A stretch of 64,000 nucleotides of DNA, taken from the NCBI RefSeq assembly GCF_902506455.1, contig NZ_LR733844.1, forward strand, positions 846,415-910,414. The letters are read 5' to 3'. Source of the DNA: Sphingomonas sp. 8AM (GTDB lineage: Bacteria; Pseudomonadota; Alphaproteobacteria; Sphingomonadales; Sphingomonadaceae). The translations under genes and the position numbers were made by a program. Below the pieces are notes generated by a model, which saw only the letters and a list, made by a program, of their open reading frames with translations, was not told the DNA's origin and did not search any database. This document shows, piece after piece, positions 32,954 through 42,685 of the stretch (position 1 is its first letter; each line of letters opens with the position of its first letter).

Positions 32954-35494
32954 ATGACCACCCGCTTCAATGCCCTGAAGGCCGACGCACACTGGCAGCG
33001 CGTCTGGGACGAACGCACCACCTTCGCCGCGCGCGACGACAGCCCCAAGCCGAAAAGCTATGTGCTGGAGATGTTCCCCTATCCGTCGGGGAAGATCCAC
33101 ATGGGGCACGTCCGCAACTATACGATGGGCGACGTGCTGGCGCGCTATCGCCGGATGACCGGGCATGAAGTGCTCCACCCGATGGGGTGGGACGCGTTCG
33201 GGATGCCGGCCGAGAATGCCGCGATGGAAAAGGGCGTGCATCCGGGCAACTGGACGCGCGCCAATATCGCGTCGATGAAGGCGCAGCTGAAGCGGCTGGG
33301 CTTTGCGCTTGACTGGACGCGCGAGCTGGCGACCTGTGAGCCCGATTATTACGGGCACGAACAGGCGCTGTTCCTCGATTTCTACAAGGCCGGGCTGGTC
33401 TATCGCAAGGAATCGGCGGTCAATTGGGACCCGGTCGACATGACCGTGCTCGCCAATGAGCAGGTGATCGACGGGCGCGGCTGGCGCTCGGGGGCGCTGG
33501 TCGAGAAGCGCAAGCTGAGCCAGTGGTTCCTCAAGATCACGCAGTTCGCCGACGAGCTGATCGAGGGGCTGGGGTCGCTCGACCAATGGCCCGACAAGGT
33601 CCGGCTGATGCAGGAGAACTGGATCGGCAAGAGCCAGGGGCTGCAATTCCGCTTCGCTTTGTCGGACGGTGGCGCGGTCGAGGTGTTCACGACGCGGCCC
33701 GACACGATGTTCGGCGCGAGCTTCGTCGCGGTCGCCGCCGATCACCCGATCGCGCAGGCCCTGGCGGCGCGTGATGCGGACGCGGCGGCGTTCATCGAGC
33801 GCTGCAAGCAGGGCGGCACCACCGCCGCCGAGCTGGAGACGCAGGAGAAGCTCGGCTACGACACCGGGCTGACCGCCACGCATCCGTTCGGCGCGGGCGA
33901 GTTGCCGGTCTATATCGCCAATTTCGTGCTGATGGACTACGGCACCGGCGCGGTGTTCGGCGTGCCGGCGCACGACCAGCGCGACTTCGACTTTGCCACC
34001 AAATACAAGCTGCCGATCCGCCGCGTCGTCGCCGATGGTGACAAGACCGACCCGGCGTTCGACGAGGATGCGGCGTATAGCGGCCCCGGGCGGCTGGTGA
34101 ATTCGCAGTTTCTCGACGGGCTCGACATCGATGCCGCCAAGCGCGCGGTGATCGCGCGCGCCGAGGCTGGCGGCTGGGGGCAGGGCTCGACCGTCTATCG
34201 CCTGCGCGACTGGGGGGTGAGCCGTCAGCGGTATTGGGGCACGCCGATCCCGGTGATCCATTGCGCGACCTGCGGCGAAGTGCCGGTGCCGCGCGAACAA
34301 TTACCGGTGAAGCTGCCCGAGGACGTCACCTTCGATGTTCCCGGCAACCCGCTCGATCGCCATCCAACGTGGAAGCATGTCAACTGTCCGTCGTGCGGGG
34401 CGGACGCGCTGCGCGACACCGACACGCTCGACACCTTTGCGGATTCGTCGTGGTATTTTATTCGCTTCGCCAGCCAGCCCGATGACAGGCCGTTCGATCG
34501 TGCCGTCGCGGAAAGCTGGCTGCCGGTCGGGCAATATATCGGCGGGGTCGAACATGCGATCCTCCACCTGCTCTACGCGCGCTTCTGGACGCGCGCGCTG
34601 CGACACGTCGGGCTGATCGATCTGGCCGAGCCGTTCACCGGCCTGTTCACGCAGGGCATGGTGACGCACGAGACGTACAAGCTCGACATCCCGGATCATG
34701 ACGGACCGCCGGGCGCGCTCTGGGTGTCGCCCGCCGACCTCAGCGTGGGTGAGGGCGGGGCATTGTTCTTCCAGACCGAGGAGGGCGGGGGGATCCCGAT
34801 CATCCGCGGTCGCGTGGAGAAGATGTCCAAGTCCAAGAAGAACACGATCGATCCCGAGCCGATCGTCGACCAGTATGGCGCGGACGCGGTGCGCTGGTTC
34901 ATGCTCTCCGACTCGCCGCCCGAGCGCGATCTTGAGTGGAGCGAGAACGGCATCGAGGGTGCGTGGCGCTTCGTCCAGCGGCTGTGGCGGTTGTTCGAGG
35001 GCGAGAAGGCCGGCGTGGGCACTGACGCCGCACTCGATCGCAAACTGCACCGTACGATCGCCGACGTCGCCGCAGCGATCGAGGCGTTGTCGTTCAACAA
35101 GGCGGTCGCCAAGCTCTACGAACTGGTCGCGGCGATCGAGAAGGCGGCGCCGTCCGCTTCGCGCGATACCGCGATCGCGACGCTGATGCGGCTGGTCGCC
35201 CCGATGGCGCCGCACATCGCCGAAGAGGCATGGGCGACGCACGGCGACGGCGGGCTGATCGCCGACGCGGCCTGGCCGGACGTCGATGCGGCGCTGTTGA
35301 TCGAGGACGAGGTGACGATCGCAGTGCAGATCAACGGCAAGCTGCGCGACACGTTGACGCTCGCCAAGGGGCTGACGAAGGAAGATGCCGAGGCGGCGGC
35401 GCTGTCATCGGAGAAGGTGCTGCGCGCACTGGAGGGCAAGTCCCCGCGCAAGGTGATCGTGGTGCCCGACCGGCTCGTGAACATAGTCGCGTGA
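32954..35494 (+). CDS. leuS: Leucyl-tRNA synthetase
   Basis: An 846-residue class Ia synthetase. The HIGH motif is HMGH (49-52) within [14 protein letters not shown], the editing domain lies at about 220-400, and KMSKS is at 623-627. The anticodon-binding and C-terminal domains follow, ending [14 protein letters not shown]. Length is usual. It charges tRNA-Leu, one of which is encoded at 10339. It is followed by lptE through a GTGA overlap. Confidence 0.97.
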   Translation: MTTRFNALKADAHWQRVWDERTTFAARDDSPKPKSYVLEMFPYPSGKIHMGHVRNYTMGDVLARYRRMTGHEVLHPMGWDAFGMPAENAAMEKGVHPGNWTRANIASMKAQLKRLGFALDWTRELATCEPDYYGHEQALFLDFYKAGLVYRKESAVNWDPVDMTVLANEQVIDGRGWRSGALVEKRKLSQWFLKITQFADELIEGLGSLDQWPDKVRLMQENWIGKSQGLQFRFALSDGGAVEVFTTRPDTMFGASFVAVAADHPIAQALAARDADAAAFIERCKQGGTTAAELETQEKLGYDTGLTATHPFGAGELPVYIANFVLMDYGTGAVFGVPAHDQRDFDFATKYKLPIRRVVADGDKTDPAFDEDAAYSGPGRLVNSQFLDGLDIDAAKRAVIARAEAGGWGQGSTVYRLRDWGVSRQRYWGTPIPVIHCATCGEVPVPREQLPVKLPEDVTFDVPGNPLDRHPTWKHVNCPSCGADALRDTDTLDTFADSSWYFIRFASQPDDRPFDRAVAESWLPVGQYIGGVEHAILHLLYARFWTRALRHVGLIDLAEPFTGLFTQGMVTHETYKLDIPDHDGPPGALWVSPADLSVGEGGALFFQTEEGGGIPIIRGRVEKMSKSKKNTIDPEPIVDQYGADAVRWFMLSDSPPERDLEWSENGIEGAWRFVQRLWRLFEGEKAGVGTDAALDRKLHRTIADVAAAIEALSFNKAVAKLYELVAAIEKAAPSASRDTAIATLMRLVAPMAPHIAEEAWATHGDGGLIADAAWPDVDAALLIEDEVTIAVQINGKLRDTLTLAKGLTKEDAEAAALSSEKVLRALEGKSPRKVIVVPDRLVNIVA

Positions 35495-36003
35495 GGATGC
35501 GCGCCGCCCTTATCATTGCGTCGCTGGCGGCGCTGCCGCTGGCCGGGTGCGGGCTGACGCCGCTCTACACCGGTGGCGGGGCCGGACCGATCGCGGCGAC
35601 GCTCGGTGAGGTCGAGGTCGCACCGATCGACGGCAAGGCGGGCTGGCTGGTCGGCGGTGCGCTCAACGAACGGCTCAAGGCGATCGGTAGCGGTGCGGCA
35701 CGGTACCGGCTCAACGTGCGGCTCGATGACAAGATCGTCGGTCTGGGCGCGCGCAGCGATGACTCGGTGGCACGCGAACGCCGTACCTTGCGCGCGCGCT
35801 ACCAGCTGATCGAAACGGCAAGCGGGACAGTGGTGCTCGACGCGACCGCCGGGTCGGATGCGGGGATCGATGTCGTCGGGTCCGAATATGCGACGATCGC
35901 GGCGGAAAGCACCGCGCTCGAACGCCTTTCCGAGACGATTGCGGACCAGATCGTCGCGCGGCTCGCGCTTTATGCGCGACGGACCCAGCCGACCCGGCCA
36001 TGA
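35491..36003 (+). CDS. lptE: LPS assembly lipoprotein LptE
   Basis: A 170-residue lipoprotein with lipobox LPLAGC. The following [13 protein letters not shown] is the hallmark LptE N terminus (CGF/L-x-P-L-Y). LptE plugs the LptD barrel that delivers lipopolysaccharide to the surface; sphingomonads use glycosphingolipids in place of much of the LPS, yet keep Lpt genes. GTG 35491 overlaps the leuS stop; ATG 35497 is nearly equal. The leuS-lptE-holA order is conserved in alphaproteobacteria. Its own stop overlaps holA (ATGA). Confidence 0.9.
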   Translation: MRMRAALIIASLAALPLAGCGLTPLYTGGGAGPIAATLGEVEVAPIDGKAGWLVGGALNERLKAIGSGAARYRLNVRLDDKIVGLGARSDDSVARERRTLRARYQLIETASGTVVLDATAGSDAGIDVVGSEYATIAAESTALERLSETIADQIVARLALYARRTQPTRP

Positions 36004-37010
36004 AGGCGACCGAAGCGCGGCTGATCGCGGCGCTCGATCGACCGCCTGCCGACATTCGGCTCTACCTGCTGCACGGCCCTGACGAGGCGGTCGCGCAGGC
36101 ATTCGTCGCGCGACTGGCGAAGGCGATGGGCGTCGAGGCGGAGCGGATCGATCTCGACGGCGCGGCGCTGCGTGGCGATCCGGCCCGGTTGGCGGACGAG
36201 GCGGCCGCGTTATCGCTCTTCGGCGGTGCGCGCTTCGTGCGGGTAACCGGTGCAGGGGAGGAGTCGCTTGAAGCGGTGACGGCATTGCTGCACGCCGAGC
36301 GGGCCGGCAATCCGGCGGTTCTCCTGGCACCCACCGCCAAGGCGACCGGCAAGCTCGTCAAGGCGGCGATCGACTCTGATCGTGCGCTCGCCTTTGCCTG
36401 CTACCCGCCCGGTGCCCGTGACGCCGCAGCGATCGTCGCCGATCTTGCCCGGGCGGCAGGGCTCCGGATGTCGCCGGTGGCGGTGCAGCGGATCATTCGC
36501 GGTAGTGACGGCGACCGCGCGGTGATGATGCGCGAGGTCGAGAAGCTCGCGCTCTATCTGGATGCCGCGCCGGAACGACCGGTCGATGCCGACGACACCG
36601 CGCTGGAGGCGATCGGCGCCGAAATCGCGGAGGGCGAGATTGGCGAGGTCGTGCTGGCGATCACCGCGGGGCAAGTCGACCAGCTGATCGATGGGTTGCG
36701 ACGGATGAGCGGGCCGGACGCCTCCCCAATCCCGCTCTTGCGCGCGCTCGGTCGGCGGCTCGTTTCACTGTCAGAGATGCGGGCGGCGATCGAGGCAGGC
36801 GAGGGGCCCGAACAGGTAATGAAGCGCCACCGGGTGTTCTGGCGCGAGGAGGCGGCGACCGCCGCCGCGTTGCGCCGCTGGACGCTGCCGATGCTCGCGG
36901 GCGCGCAGCAGGCGGCGCGCCGGGCCGAGCGCGAGGTCATCGCCGCCGGCCCGGCCGGACGTGTCGTCGCGGATCATTTCCTCGTGCGGCTCGCGCGATC
37001 GGCGCGTTAG
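36000..37010 (+). CDS. holA: DNA polymerase III delta subunit
   Basis: A 336-residue clamp-loader subunit that opens the beta clamp. It starts ADIRLYLLHGPDEAVAQAF and has ALSLFGGARFVRVTGAGEE (the LFG/RVV block), then VLLAPTAKATGKLVKAA and AVMMREVEKLALY. No P-loop is present, as expected for delta. It is coupled to lptE and overlaps the convergent parB by 4 bp. Confidence 0.92.
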   Translation: MKATEARLIAALDRPPADIRLYLLHGPDEAVAQAFVARLAKAMGVEAERIDLDGAALRGDPARLADEAAALSLFGGARFVRVTGAGEESLEAVTALLHAERAGNPAVLLAPTAKATGKLVKAAIDSDRALAFACYPPGARDAAAIVADLARAAGLRMSPVAVQRIIRGSDGDRAVMMREVEKLALYLDAAPERPVDADDTALEAIGAEIAEGEIGEVVLAITAGQVDQLIDGLRRMSGPDASPIPLLRALGRRLVSLSEMRAAIEAGEGPEQVMKRHRVFWREEAATAAALRRWTLPMLAGAQQAARRAEREVIAAGPAGRVVADHFLVRLARSAR

Positions 37011-37930
37011 ATCTGCTCGCCACTCAGCCGCTGACACACCATGTCGAGCTGCTCAAGCGAACTGTAATCGAGCGTGATCGAGCCGCGTCCCTCATCGTTG
37101 AAGGCGATCGTGACGCGAAGCCCAAGCAGGTCGGCAAGCTGGCGCTCCAAAGCCTCGATATCCGCGCTGCCGCCACCACCGCCGCTCGGGCGTGGCGGTT
37201 GACGGGACGCTCCGACGCGCGATGTCGGGGCACCATGTTTGTCGTGGCTCGCCAGTTTCTCGGTCTGCCGCACCGACAATCCCTGGGTCAGCACCTGCTC
37301 GGCGAGAGCCACCGGATCCGCTGCGCCAATTAAAGCGCGCGCATGGCCCATCGCCAGCTTGCCTTCGACCACCTGCGCCTGAACTTCAGGCGGTAAATCA
37401 AGCAATCTGAGGAGATTGGCGACGTGGCTGCGCGATTTGTGAACGGCGCGCGCCAGCTCCTCCTGAGTATGGCCAAATTCGTCGAGCAGGCGTTGATAGG
37501 CCCGCGCTTCTTCGATCGCGTTGAGATCCTGTCGCTGGATGTTTTCCAGCAGCGCGATCTGCAGCGTCTCGCTGTCCGAATAATCGCGAACGACCACCGG
37601 TACTTCGTGCAGCCGGGCGCGTTGTGCCGCACGCCAGCGACGTTCGCCCGCGACAATCTGGAAGTCATGACCGTGCGGGCGGACGATGATCGGCTGGATG
37701 ACCCCGCGCTGAGCGATGGACGCTGCAAGCTCGTCGAGCGCGGCTTCGTCGAAATGCCGCCGCGGCTGCTCGGGATGCGGCGCGATCGCGGACACCGGGA
37801 TCATCCGCACCGCACCACGTGCGGTGCCGGTCTCGCTGGTGTCGCGCTCGTCTTTTGCAACATCGCCAAGCAGCGCATTGAGGCCGCGGCCGAGACCGCC
37901 CTTGGCGCGGCGGGAACCGAAATCACTCAC
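37007..37930 (-). CDS. parB: Chromosome partitioning protein ParB
   Basis: A 307-residue ParB that loads on parS and spreads as a CTP-dependent clamp. It begins with GLGRGLNALLGD, the ParA-stimulating N terminus. The CTP-binding motifs are PHPEQPRRHFDE and the GERRWRAAQRA box, followed by the DNA-binding helix-turn-helix (TQEELARAVHKSRSHVANLLRL). The C-terminal dimerisation domain ends LEQLDMVCQRLSG. The GTG start overlaps the parA stop as GTGA. The parS sites lie in the two genes just upstream. Confidence 0.96.
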   Translation of the reverse strand: MSDFGSRRAKGGLGRGLNALLGDVAKDERDTSETGTARGAVRMIPVSAIAPHPEQPRRHFDEAALDELAASIAQRGVIQPIIVRPHGHDFQIVAGERRWRAAQRARLHEVPVVVRDYSDSETLQIALLENIQRQDLNAIEEARAYQRLLDEFGHTQEELARAVHKSRSHVANLLRLLDLPPEVQAQVVEGKLAMGHARALIGAADPVALAEQVLTQGLSVRQTEKLASHDKHGAPTSRVGASRQPPRPSGGGGGSADIEALERQLADLLGLRVTIAFNDEGRGSITLDYSSLEQLDMVCQRLSGEQI

Positions 37931-38709
37931 GCTGCTTCATTCTCCATCTGCGGCAGGCGGCGGATCAACTCGCGCGCCAACGCTATATAAGCTTCCGAGC
38001 CACTGCATTTGTGATCGTAGATCAAGGCCGGCAGTCCGTGGCTGGGCGCCTCGGACAGCCGTACGTTGCGCGGGATCACCGTATCGAAGACGACGTTGCC
38101 AAGCACCGCGCGGACATCGTTAGAGACTTGCTCGGTCAGGCGATTGCGTCGGTCGAACATCGTGAGGGCGACGCCAAGGATCGATAACGACGGATTAAAC
38201 CGTGAGCGGATCCGCTCGATTGTGTTGAGAAGCTGACTCAGTCCTTCCAGCGCGAAGAACTCGCACTGCAACGGCACGAACAAGGCGTCCGCTGCGACCA
38301 TTGCGTTGATCGTCAGCAGGCCCAGCGACGGCGGGCAGTCGATCAGCACGATGTCCCACGACCGTTTTGCAATTTCGAAGGCGCGCCGTAGCCGATGGGT
38401 GCGTTGCTCGAATTCGACCAGTTCGATTTCGGCGCCCGACAGATCGACCGTTGCGGGCAAAACATCAAGCAAAGGAATGTCGGTGGCGACCGCCGCTTCT
38501 GCGACGCCATCGCTGTCGATCAGAACATCGTAGCTCGATCGACTACGTTGCGCCTGATTGATCCCGAGCCCGGTAGAAGCATTGCCCTGTGGATCGAGAT
38601 CGACGAGCAGCACGCGATGCCCGGAGGCGGCAAGGGCCGTTGCGAGATTGATAGCGCTGGTGGTCTTCCCAACGCCGCCTTTCTGGTTCGCCACCGCTAT
38701 GCAGAACAT
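37927..38709 (-). CDS. parA: Chromosome partitioning ATPase ParA
   Basis: A 260-residue deviant-Walker ATPase that moves the ParB-parS complex along the nucleoid. The motif KGGVGKTT is at 10-17 with the signature first Lys, then DLDPQGNASTGLG (A' box) and DIVLIDCPPSLGLLTINAM (Walker B). The start at 38709 shares a base with the rsmG stop (TGATG); a longer frame would translate rsmG out of phase. Confidence 0.97.
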   Translation of the reverse strand: MFCIAVANQKGGVGKTTSAINLATALAASGHRVLLVDLDPQGNASTGLGINQAQRSRSSYDVLIDSDGVAEAAVATDIPLLDVLPATVDLSGAEIELVEFEQRTHRLRRAFEIAKRSWDIVLIDCPPSLGLLTINAMVAADALFVPLQCEFFALEGLSQLLNTIERIRSRFNPSLSILGVALTMFDRRNRLTEQVSNDVRAVLGNVVFDTVIPRNVRLSEAPSHGLPALIYDHKCSGSEAYIALARELIRRLPQMENEAA

Positions 38710-39317
38710 CAGGTTCTCACTCCATCGCCGATCACGATCACCGACGCGGGATCCGTGACGCTTTGTTCCACGTGAAACATACCGCGCCATCGCGCCGGTA
38801 GCATCTCGACCTCACTACCACCATTCTGCCCGCGCGGAAGGATCATTCGCGTCCTGCTGTGGCGCAGGTGGCTCGTCATGGCGATGAGATCAGGGATGCT
38901 GGCTACTGCCCGTGCGCTGATGATGTCGGCGTCACCAGTTACCGTCTCGGCTTTGGCCTTATGAACCACGACGTTCCCGAGATTCAGTTCATTCGCGGCG
39001 GCGGCAAGAAACTCTACCCGCCGCCCCCGCGGTTCGACGAGGGTGACAGCGAGGTCGCACAAGATGGCGATGACGAGGCCGGGCAGACCGGGGCCGGAGC
39101 CGATGTCGAACCAGGTCGTGGCATTAGCCGGGATATGCTGTGCCAGTTGCGCAGAGTCCGCGATGTGGCGGTTCCAGATGGCGTTCGTAGAGGCTGGAGA
39201 GATAAGATTCTGGTGCTGGTTTTCCTCCAGCAGCAATGCTCGAAAATGGTCGAGCTTGGCGACGGCATCCTCGCCGAAGGTTGCGTGGCACCATGCTACG
39301 CTATCATCTTCCGTCAT
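38709..39317 (-). CDS. rsmG: 16S rRNA (guanine527-N7)-methyltransferase
   Basis: A 202-residue RsmG (GidB) methyltransferase acting on helix 18 of 16S rRNA. SAM motif I is WFDIGSGPGLPGLVIAI, then LVEPRGRRVEFLAAAANELNLGNVVVH and ISARAVASIPDLI. Start 39317 gives an ATGA overlap with mnmG. The C-terminal residues MFHVEQ are encoded by a parS site. It is slightly shorter than E. coli RsmG (207). Confidence 0.95.
   Translation of the reverse strand: MTEDDSVAWCHATFGEDAVAKLDHFRALLLEENQHQNLISPASTNAIWNRHIADSAQLAQHIPANATTWFDIGSGPGLPGLVIAILCDLAVTLVEPRGRRVEFLAAAANELNLGNVVVHKAKAETVTGDADIISARAVASIPDLIAMTSHLRHSRTRMILPRGQNGGSEVEMLPARWRGMFHVEQSVTDPASVIVIGDGVRT
38764..38779. promoter_or_regulatory. parS: parS site 1 (within rsmG)
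   Basis: TGTTCCACGTGAAACA, a match to the bacterial parS consensus around the CACGTG core (one arm base differs from the perfect palindrome). It is 54 bp before the parA start and encodes MFHVEQ near the end of RsmG. It should be a ParB-binding and nucleation site. Confidence 0.9.
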
Positions 39318-41035
39318 GCGCGCTTCCTCGAATGCAGCCACAATGCCGCGAGCGCCGCTGGCGTTACACCCCGAACGCGCGACGCTTCGTCGAGAGTCAT
39401 TGGGCCTGCTTGTTCAAGCCGCTCGATCATCTCCAAGGAGAGACCAGGAACCGTACGCAATGTCTCGCCATCGGACGTGATCTTGACGCCACCGTCACGA
39501 CGCATTCGCTCGATCTCCACCGCCTGCCTTTGAAGATACGGAGCATAGCGGTGATCTTCCTCGACCTCGCGGATGATGTCAGGCTCGACATGCACGATGG
39601 CGCCGCTCTTTGCAGCAGCGCGCATCTCTGCCCGACGACGTATATGGGCGAGACGAGCGGGAGTTAGAACGTCGTAGCCAGATGCCCACTCCGACAAACG
39701 CGCTTCCGCATTGTCGGCACGTAGCGCAAGCCGATACTCCGCGCGGGCCGTCAGCATCCGGTAGGGTTCGCTGATGCCCTGCAGGACGAGGTCGTCGATC
39801 ATCACTCCCATATAGCCGCGCGCCCGGTCGACGGTCATCGGAGCGAGATCACAGGCGAGTGCGGCAGCGTTGAGCCCGGCGACGATGCCCTGTGCCGCTG
39901 CCTCTTCGTAACCGGTCGTGCCGTTGAGCTGGCCGGCACAGAACACACCCGGGATCGCGGACAATGCGAGCTGATGGTTCAGGGCGCGGGGGTCGATATA
40001 GTCGTACTCAACCGCATATCCATATTGCGCCACCCGCGCCGCCCGAAGCCCGGGGATGGAGCGGATCAGTCGATCCTGCACGTCAACCGCAAGCGAGGTC
40101 GAGATGCCATTAGGATAAACCAGATGATCATCCAGTCCTTCTGGCTCGAGGAACACCTGATGGCCGTCACGATCCCCGAAGCGATGAACCTTATCCTCGA
40201 TCGATGGACAATAGCGTGGTCCGTTGCCTTCGATCGCCCCGCCGAAGAGCGGCGAGGTCGCCAGCCCGTCGCGAATGATGTCATGCGTTTCGTTAGTCGT
40301 CCGCGTGATCGCGCACGCGAGTTGCGGCAGCCGCGGTCCCGTCGACATCGGCGACATGCGCCAGGGGTCGCTGTCGGACGGCTGCGGCTCGAGTGCGCCC
40401 CAGTCGATGGTGCGACCGTCCAAGCGGGGCGGTGTGCCCGTCTTGAGCCGGCCCATTGGCAGCTGGAGCGACCGCAATTGTTCGCCGAGTACCGTGGCCG
40501 GTCGTTCGTTGATCCTTCCCCCCGGCTCGCGCTCCACGCCGCGGAAGATGCGACCGCCGAGGAACGTGCCGGTGGCAAGCACCACCGCTCGAGCGGTGAC
40601 CATCGTGCCTTCGGTTAGCGCAACACCAACCACTTCTCCGCCTGCCACCGACAGCGCCCTGACCTCTGCTTCGATGAGATCGATGCCCACCTGCGCCTGC
40701 AGCTGCCGCTGAATCGAAGCGCGGTATCGTTTTCGGTCGGCCTGCAGGCGGGGACCCTGAACGGCCAGTCCTTTCGACCTGTTGAGCATGCGGTAATGGA
40801 TGCCGGCATCGTCAGCCGCACGCGCCATCAGCCCATCAAGCGCATCAACCTCGCGGACAAGGTGTCCCTTTCCGAGGCCGCCGATCGATGGGTTGCAGGA
40901 CATGGTACCAACTTGGGCGAGGGACTGCGAGATCAACGCAACGTGCGCGCCACGCCGCACCGCTGCAGCTGCCGCTTCAGTGCCGGCGTGACCCCCGCCG
41001 ACTACAATGACGTCGTACTGTTTCACGTGGAACAC
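39314..41035 (-). CDS. mnmG: tRNA uridine-5-carboxymethylaminomethyl modification enzyme MnmG
   Basis: A 573-residue FAD enzyme that, with MnmE, modifies the wobble uridine of certain tRNAs. The FAD site is VVGGGHAGTEAA, followed by SCNPSIGGLGKGHLVREVDALDG, then LATGTFLGG and FCAGQLNGTTGYEEAAAQG. It ends LDEASRVRGVTPAALAALW. It is shorter than E. coli MnmG (629): residues equivalent to a helical insert after RLSEW are reduced (here SGYDVLTPARLAHIRRRAEM then EEDHRYAPYL). The GTG start overlaps a parS site, and the first residues (FHVKQ) come from it. It is followed by rsmG (ATGA). Confidence 0.94.
   Translation of the reverse strand: MFHVKQYDVIVVGGGHAGTEAAAAAVRRGAHVALISQSLAQVGTMSCNPSIGGLGKGHLVREVDALDGLMARAADDAGIHYRMLNRSKGLAVQGPRLQADRKRYRASIQRQLQAQVGIDLIEAEVRALSVAGGEVVGVALTEGTMVTARAVVLATGTFLGGRIFRGVEREPGGRINERPATVLGEQLRSLQLPMGRLKTGTPPRLDGRTIDWGALEPQPSDSDPWRMSPMSTGPRLPQLACAITRTTNETHDIIRDGLATSPLFGGAIEGNGPRYCPSIEDKVHRFGDRDGHQVFLEPEGLDDHLVYPNGISTSLAVDVQDRLIRSIPGLRAARVAQYGYAVEYDYIDPRALNHQLALSAIPGVFCAGQLNGTTGYEEAAAQGIVAGLNAAALACDLAPMTVDRARGYMGVMIDDLVLQGISEPYRMLTARAEYRLALRADNAEARLSEWASGYDVLTPARLAHIRRRAEMRAAAKSGAIVHVEPDIIREVEEDHRYAPYLQRQAVEIERMRRDGGVKITSDGETLRTVPGLSLEMIERLEQAGPMTLDEASRVRGVTPAALAALWLHSRKRA
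41019..41034. promoter_or_regulatory. parS: parS site 2 (at the mnmG start codon)
   Basis: TGTTTCACGTGGAACA on the plus strand, the exact reverse complement of parS site 1. It covers all but one base of the mnmG GTG and its first five codons and abuts the mnmE stop. Confidence 0.9.
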
Positions 41036-42310
41036 TCATTTTCCGAGACAAAAGCGCCCGAACAGGGCGTCTAACATTGCCTCCGTAGCATCGCGGCCCA
41101 GTACCGCGGCTAAGGACACGTTGGCAATGCGAAGCCGTTCGGCATCCAGCAGCAAATCTGCGCCAGCTATCGCCGCAAGTTCCGACACCGCTGCAGCAAT
41201 GAGGCGCCGATGGCGTTCGTGCGGCAGCACCGTGGATCCATCAGTGACAAGATCGCTCGCCCGATCGTGAAGCGCATTCCAGACCATATCGATCGAGCGA
41301 GGATCGTGGATCGACGTCAGGTGATCCAATCCTTGGCGCGCATAGTCGATCTCGTCGGCGCGCGCCCCAATTCGCACCGATCCCGTCGGCGCATCGGCAA
41401 TGTCACCAAGCCACAGAACGACGTCGGCTAGGTCGAGCAATCCCCGCGCTCGCTCGATCCCGATCGCCTCGATCGGATCTTGCGTCTCGGCAACAATTCC
41501 GGCGGTGTCGATCAGTCGGTAGGGGATGCCGCGGTGGACTATAGCGGCCTCGAGAACATCGCGCGTCGTGCCAGCGATATCTGTCACGATCGCGGCGTCG
41601 CGACCCAGCATGGCATTGAAGAGCGATGACTTGCCGGCATTACGAGGGCCGGCGAGTACGACCATCACGCCATCCCGCAACCGCTCGACCGGTGGACGTG
41701 CGAGAACTTCGTGCATCTCGGTCAGCAACTCAGCGACGAGCGCAGGAACGTCGAACGCCGCCGCGTGAGTGACGTCATCCTCATCGCTGAAGTCCAGTTC
41801 CGCCTCGACCCGTGCGGCAATCATGCTCGACCGGTCGAGCCAGTCGGTCACCAAGCGACTTAATCCGCCTTCCGCCATTGTCAGGGCCGCACGTCGCTGT
41901 GCTTCCGTCTCGGCCTCGAGCAGGTCTGCGAGACCTTCGGTTTGTGCAAGATCAAGCCGACCGTTGCCAAGCGCCCGCCGCGTAAACTCTCCCGGCTCGG
42001 CCATCCGCACGCCGGGGGCGTGCGCCAGCGCCGCCTCCACGGCAGCGACAACCGCCCGACCGCCGTGCAGATGAAGCTCGATCAGGTCCTCACCGGTTGC
42101 GGTGGCCGGTCCCGGAAAGAAGATCGTCAGCGCGCGATCGAGGGTCTCGCCAGCCGCGTCGCGCAAACGCCGCACGGCGGCAACGCGCGAGGCCGGGAGC
42201 GTTCCGGCAAGCCGCTCGCCAACAGCGCGTGCCGCCGGCCCGCTGATCCTCACCACCGCAATCGCCGCGGGCGGGCGGCCGCTCGACAGCGCGAAGATCG
42301 TGTCGATCAT
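41036..42310 (-). CDS. mnmE: tRNA modification GTPase MnmE
   Basis: A 424-residue MnmE (TrmE). The N-terminal folate-binding domain (1-115) contains IAVVRISGP and ELHLHGGRAVV. The G domain has Walker A GPRNAGKS (221-228), TDIAGTTRD (switch) and DTAG (268-271). The C terminus is the CxGK motif, FCLGK (420-424), with the catalytic Cys. It works with the adjacent mnmG. The G4 NKxD motif is not conserved in normal form here (HLTSIHDPRS region), which is a noted oddity. The ATG overlaps the DUF6489 stop. Confidence 0.95.
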   Translation of the reverse strand: MIDTIFALSSGRPPAAIAVVRISGPAARAVGERLAGTLPASRVAAVRRLRDAAGETLDRALTIFFPGPATATGEDLIELHLHGGRAVVAAVEAALAHAPGVRMAEPGEFTRRALGNGRLDLAQTEGLADLLEAETEAQRRAALTMAEGGLSRLVTDWLDRSSMIAARVEAELDFSDEDDVTHAAAFDVPALVAELLTEMHEVLARPPVERLRDGVMVVLAGPRNAGKSSLFNAMLGRDAAIVTDIAGTTRDVLEAAIVHRGIPYRLIDTAGIVAETQDPIEAIGIERARGLLDLADVVLWLGDIADAPTGSVRIGARADEIDYARQGLDHLTSIHDPRSIDMVWNALHDRASDLVTDGSTVLPHERHRRLIAAAVSELAAIAGADLLLDAERLRIANVSLAAVLGRDATEAMLDALFGRFCLGK

Positions 42311-42543
42311 ACCCCGGGCCTGGATCCGCTCGTGAACATTTGTCGCCAGAAATCCATCCCGGCGTCCCCGACCGGCACCCAGCTGCGAAACATTGCGCCA
42401 ATCAATTCGGGGGAGGGGGCCTGTCCGTCGATCGTCTCACGCATCCGGTTGAGGAAGTGATCGTGAATCGGGGTGAGATCCGGCAAACCCATCATGCGCC
42501 GCGCTTCCTCCGGCGTGCAATCAACCTCAATCGTGACCTTCAT
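42307..42543 (-). CDS. DUF6489 family protein
   Basis: A 78-residue protein: MKVTIEVDCTPEEARRMMGLP, then PIHDHFLNRMRETID and SWVPVGDAGMDFWRQMF. This pattern is the DUF6489 family of sphingomonads and relatives, function unknown. The middle helix and final aromatic helix resemble phasin-like helices. The start is chosen because upstream residues have no helical pattern and mnmE overlaps the stop (ATGA). Confidence 0.75.
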   Translation of the reverse strand: MKVTIEVDCTPEEARRMMGLPDLTPIHDHFLNRMRETIDGQAPSPELIGAMFRSWVPVGDAGMDFWRQMFTSGSRPGV

Positions 42544-42685
42544 GGCTGCGCTCCTCGATCGCGCCGCCGGGCGCTGGGGTATATGCAAGCTATGCCCGCG
42601 AACGGCCATGCGCCGCAACGGGAAGCCGTGGCACTTTGCCGACGGCCAAGGTTTATAGAGCCGCATTGACACGGAGAAGCAGCAG

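Noticed and set aside
32888..34300. 470-codon minus-strand frame opposite leuS
   Set aside because: Antisense to the well-supported synthetase; sequence rich in Arg, His and Gly without motifs.
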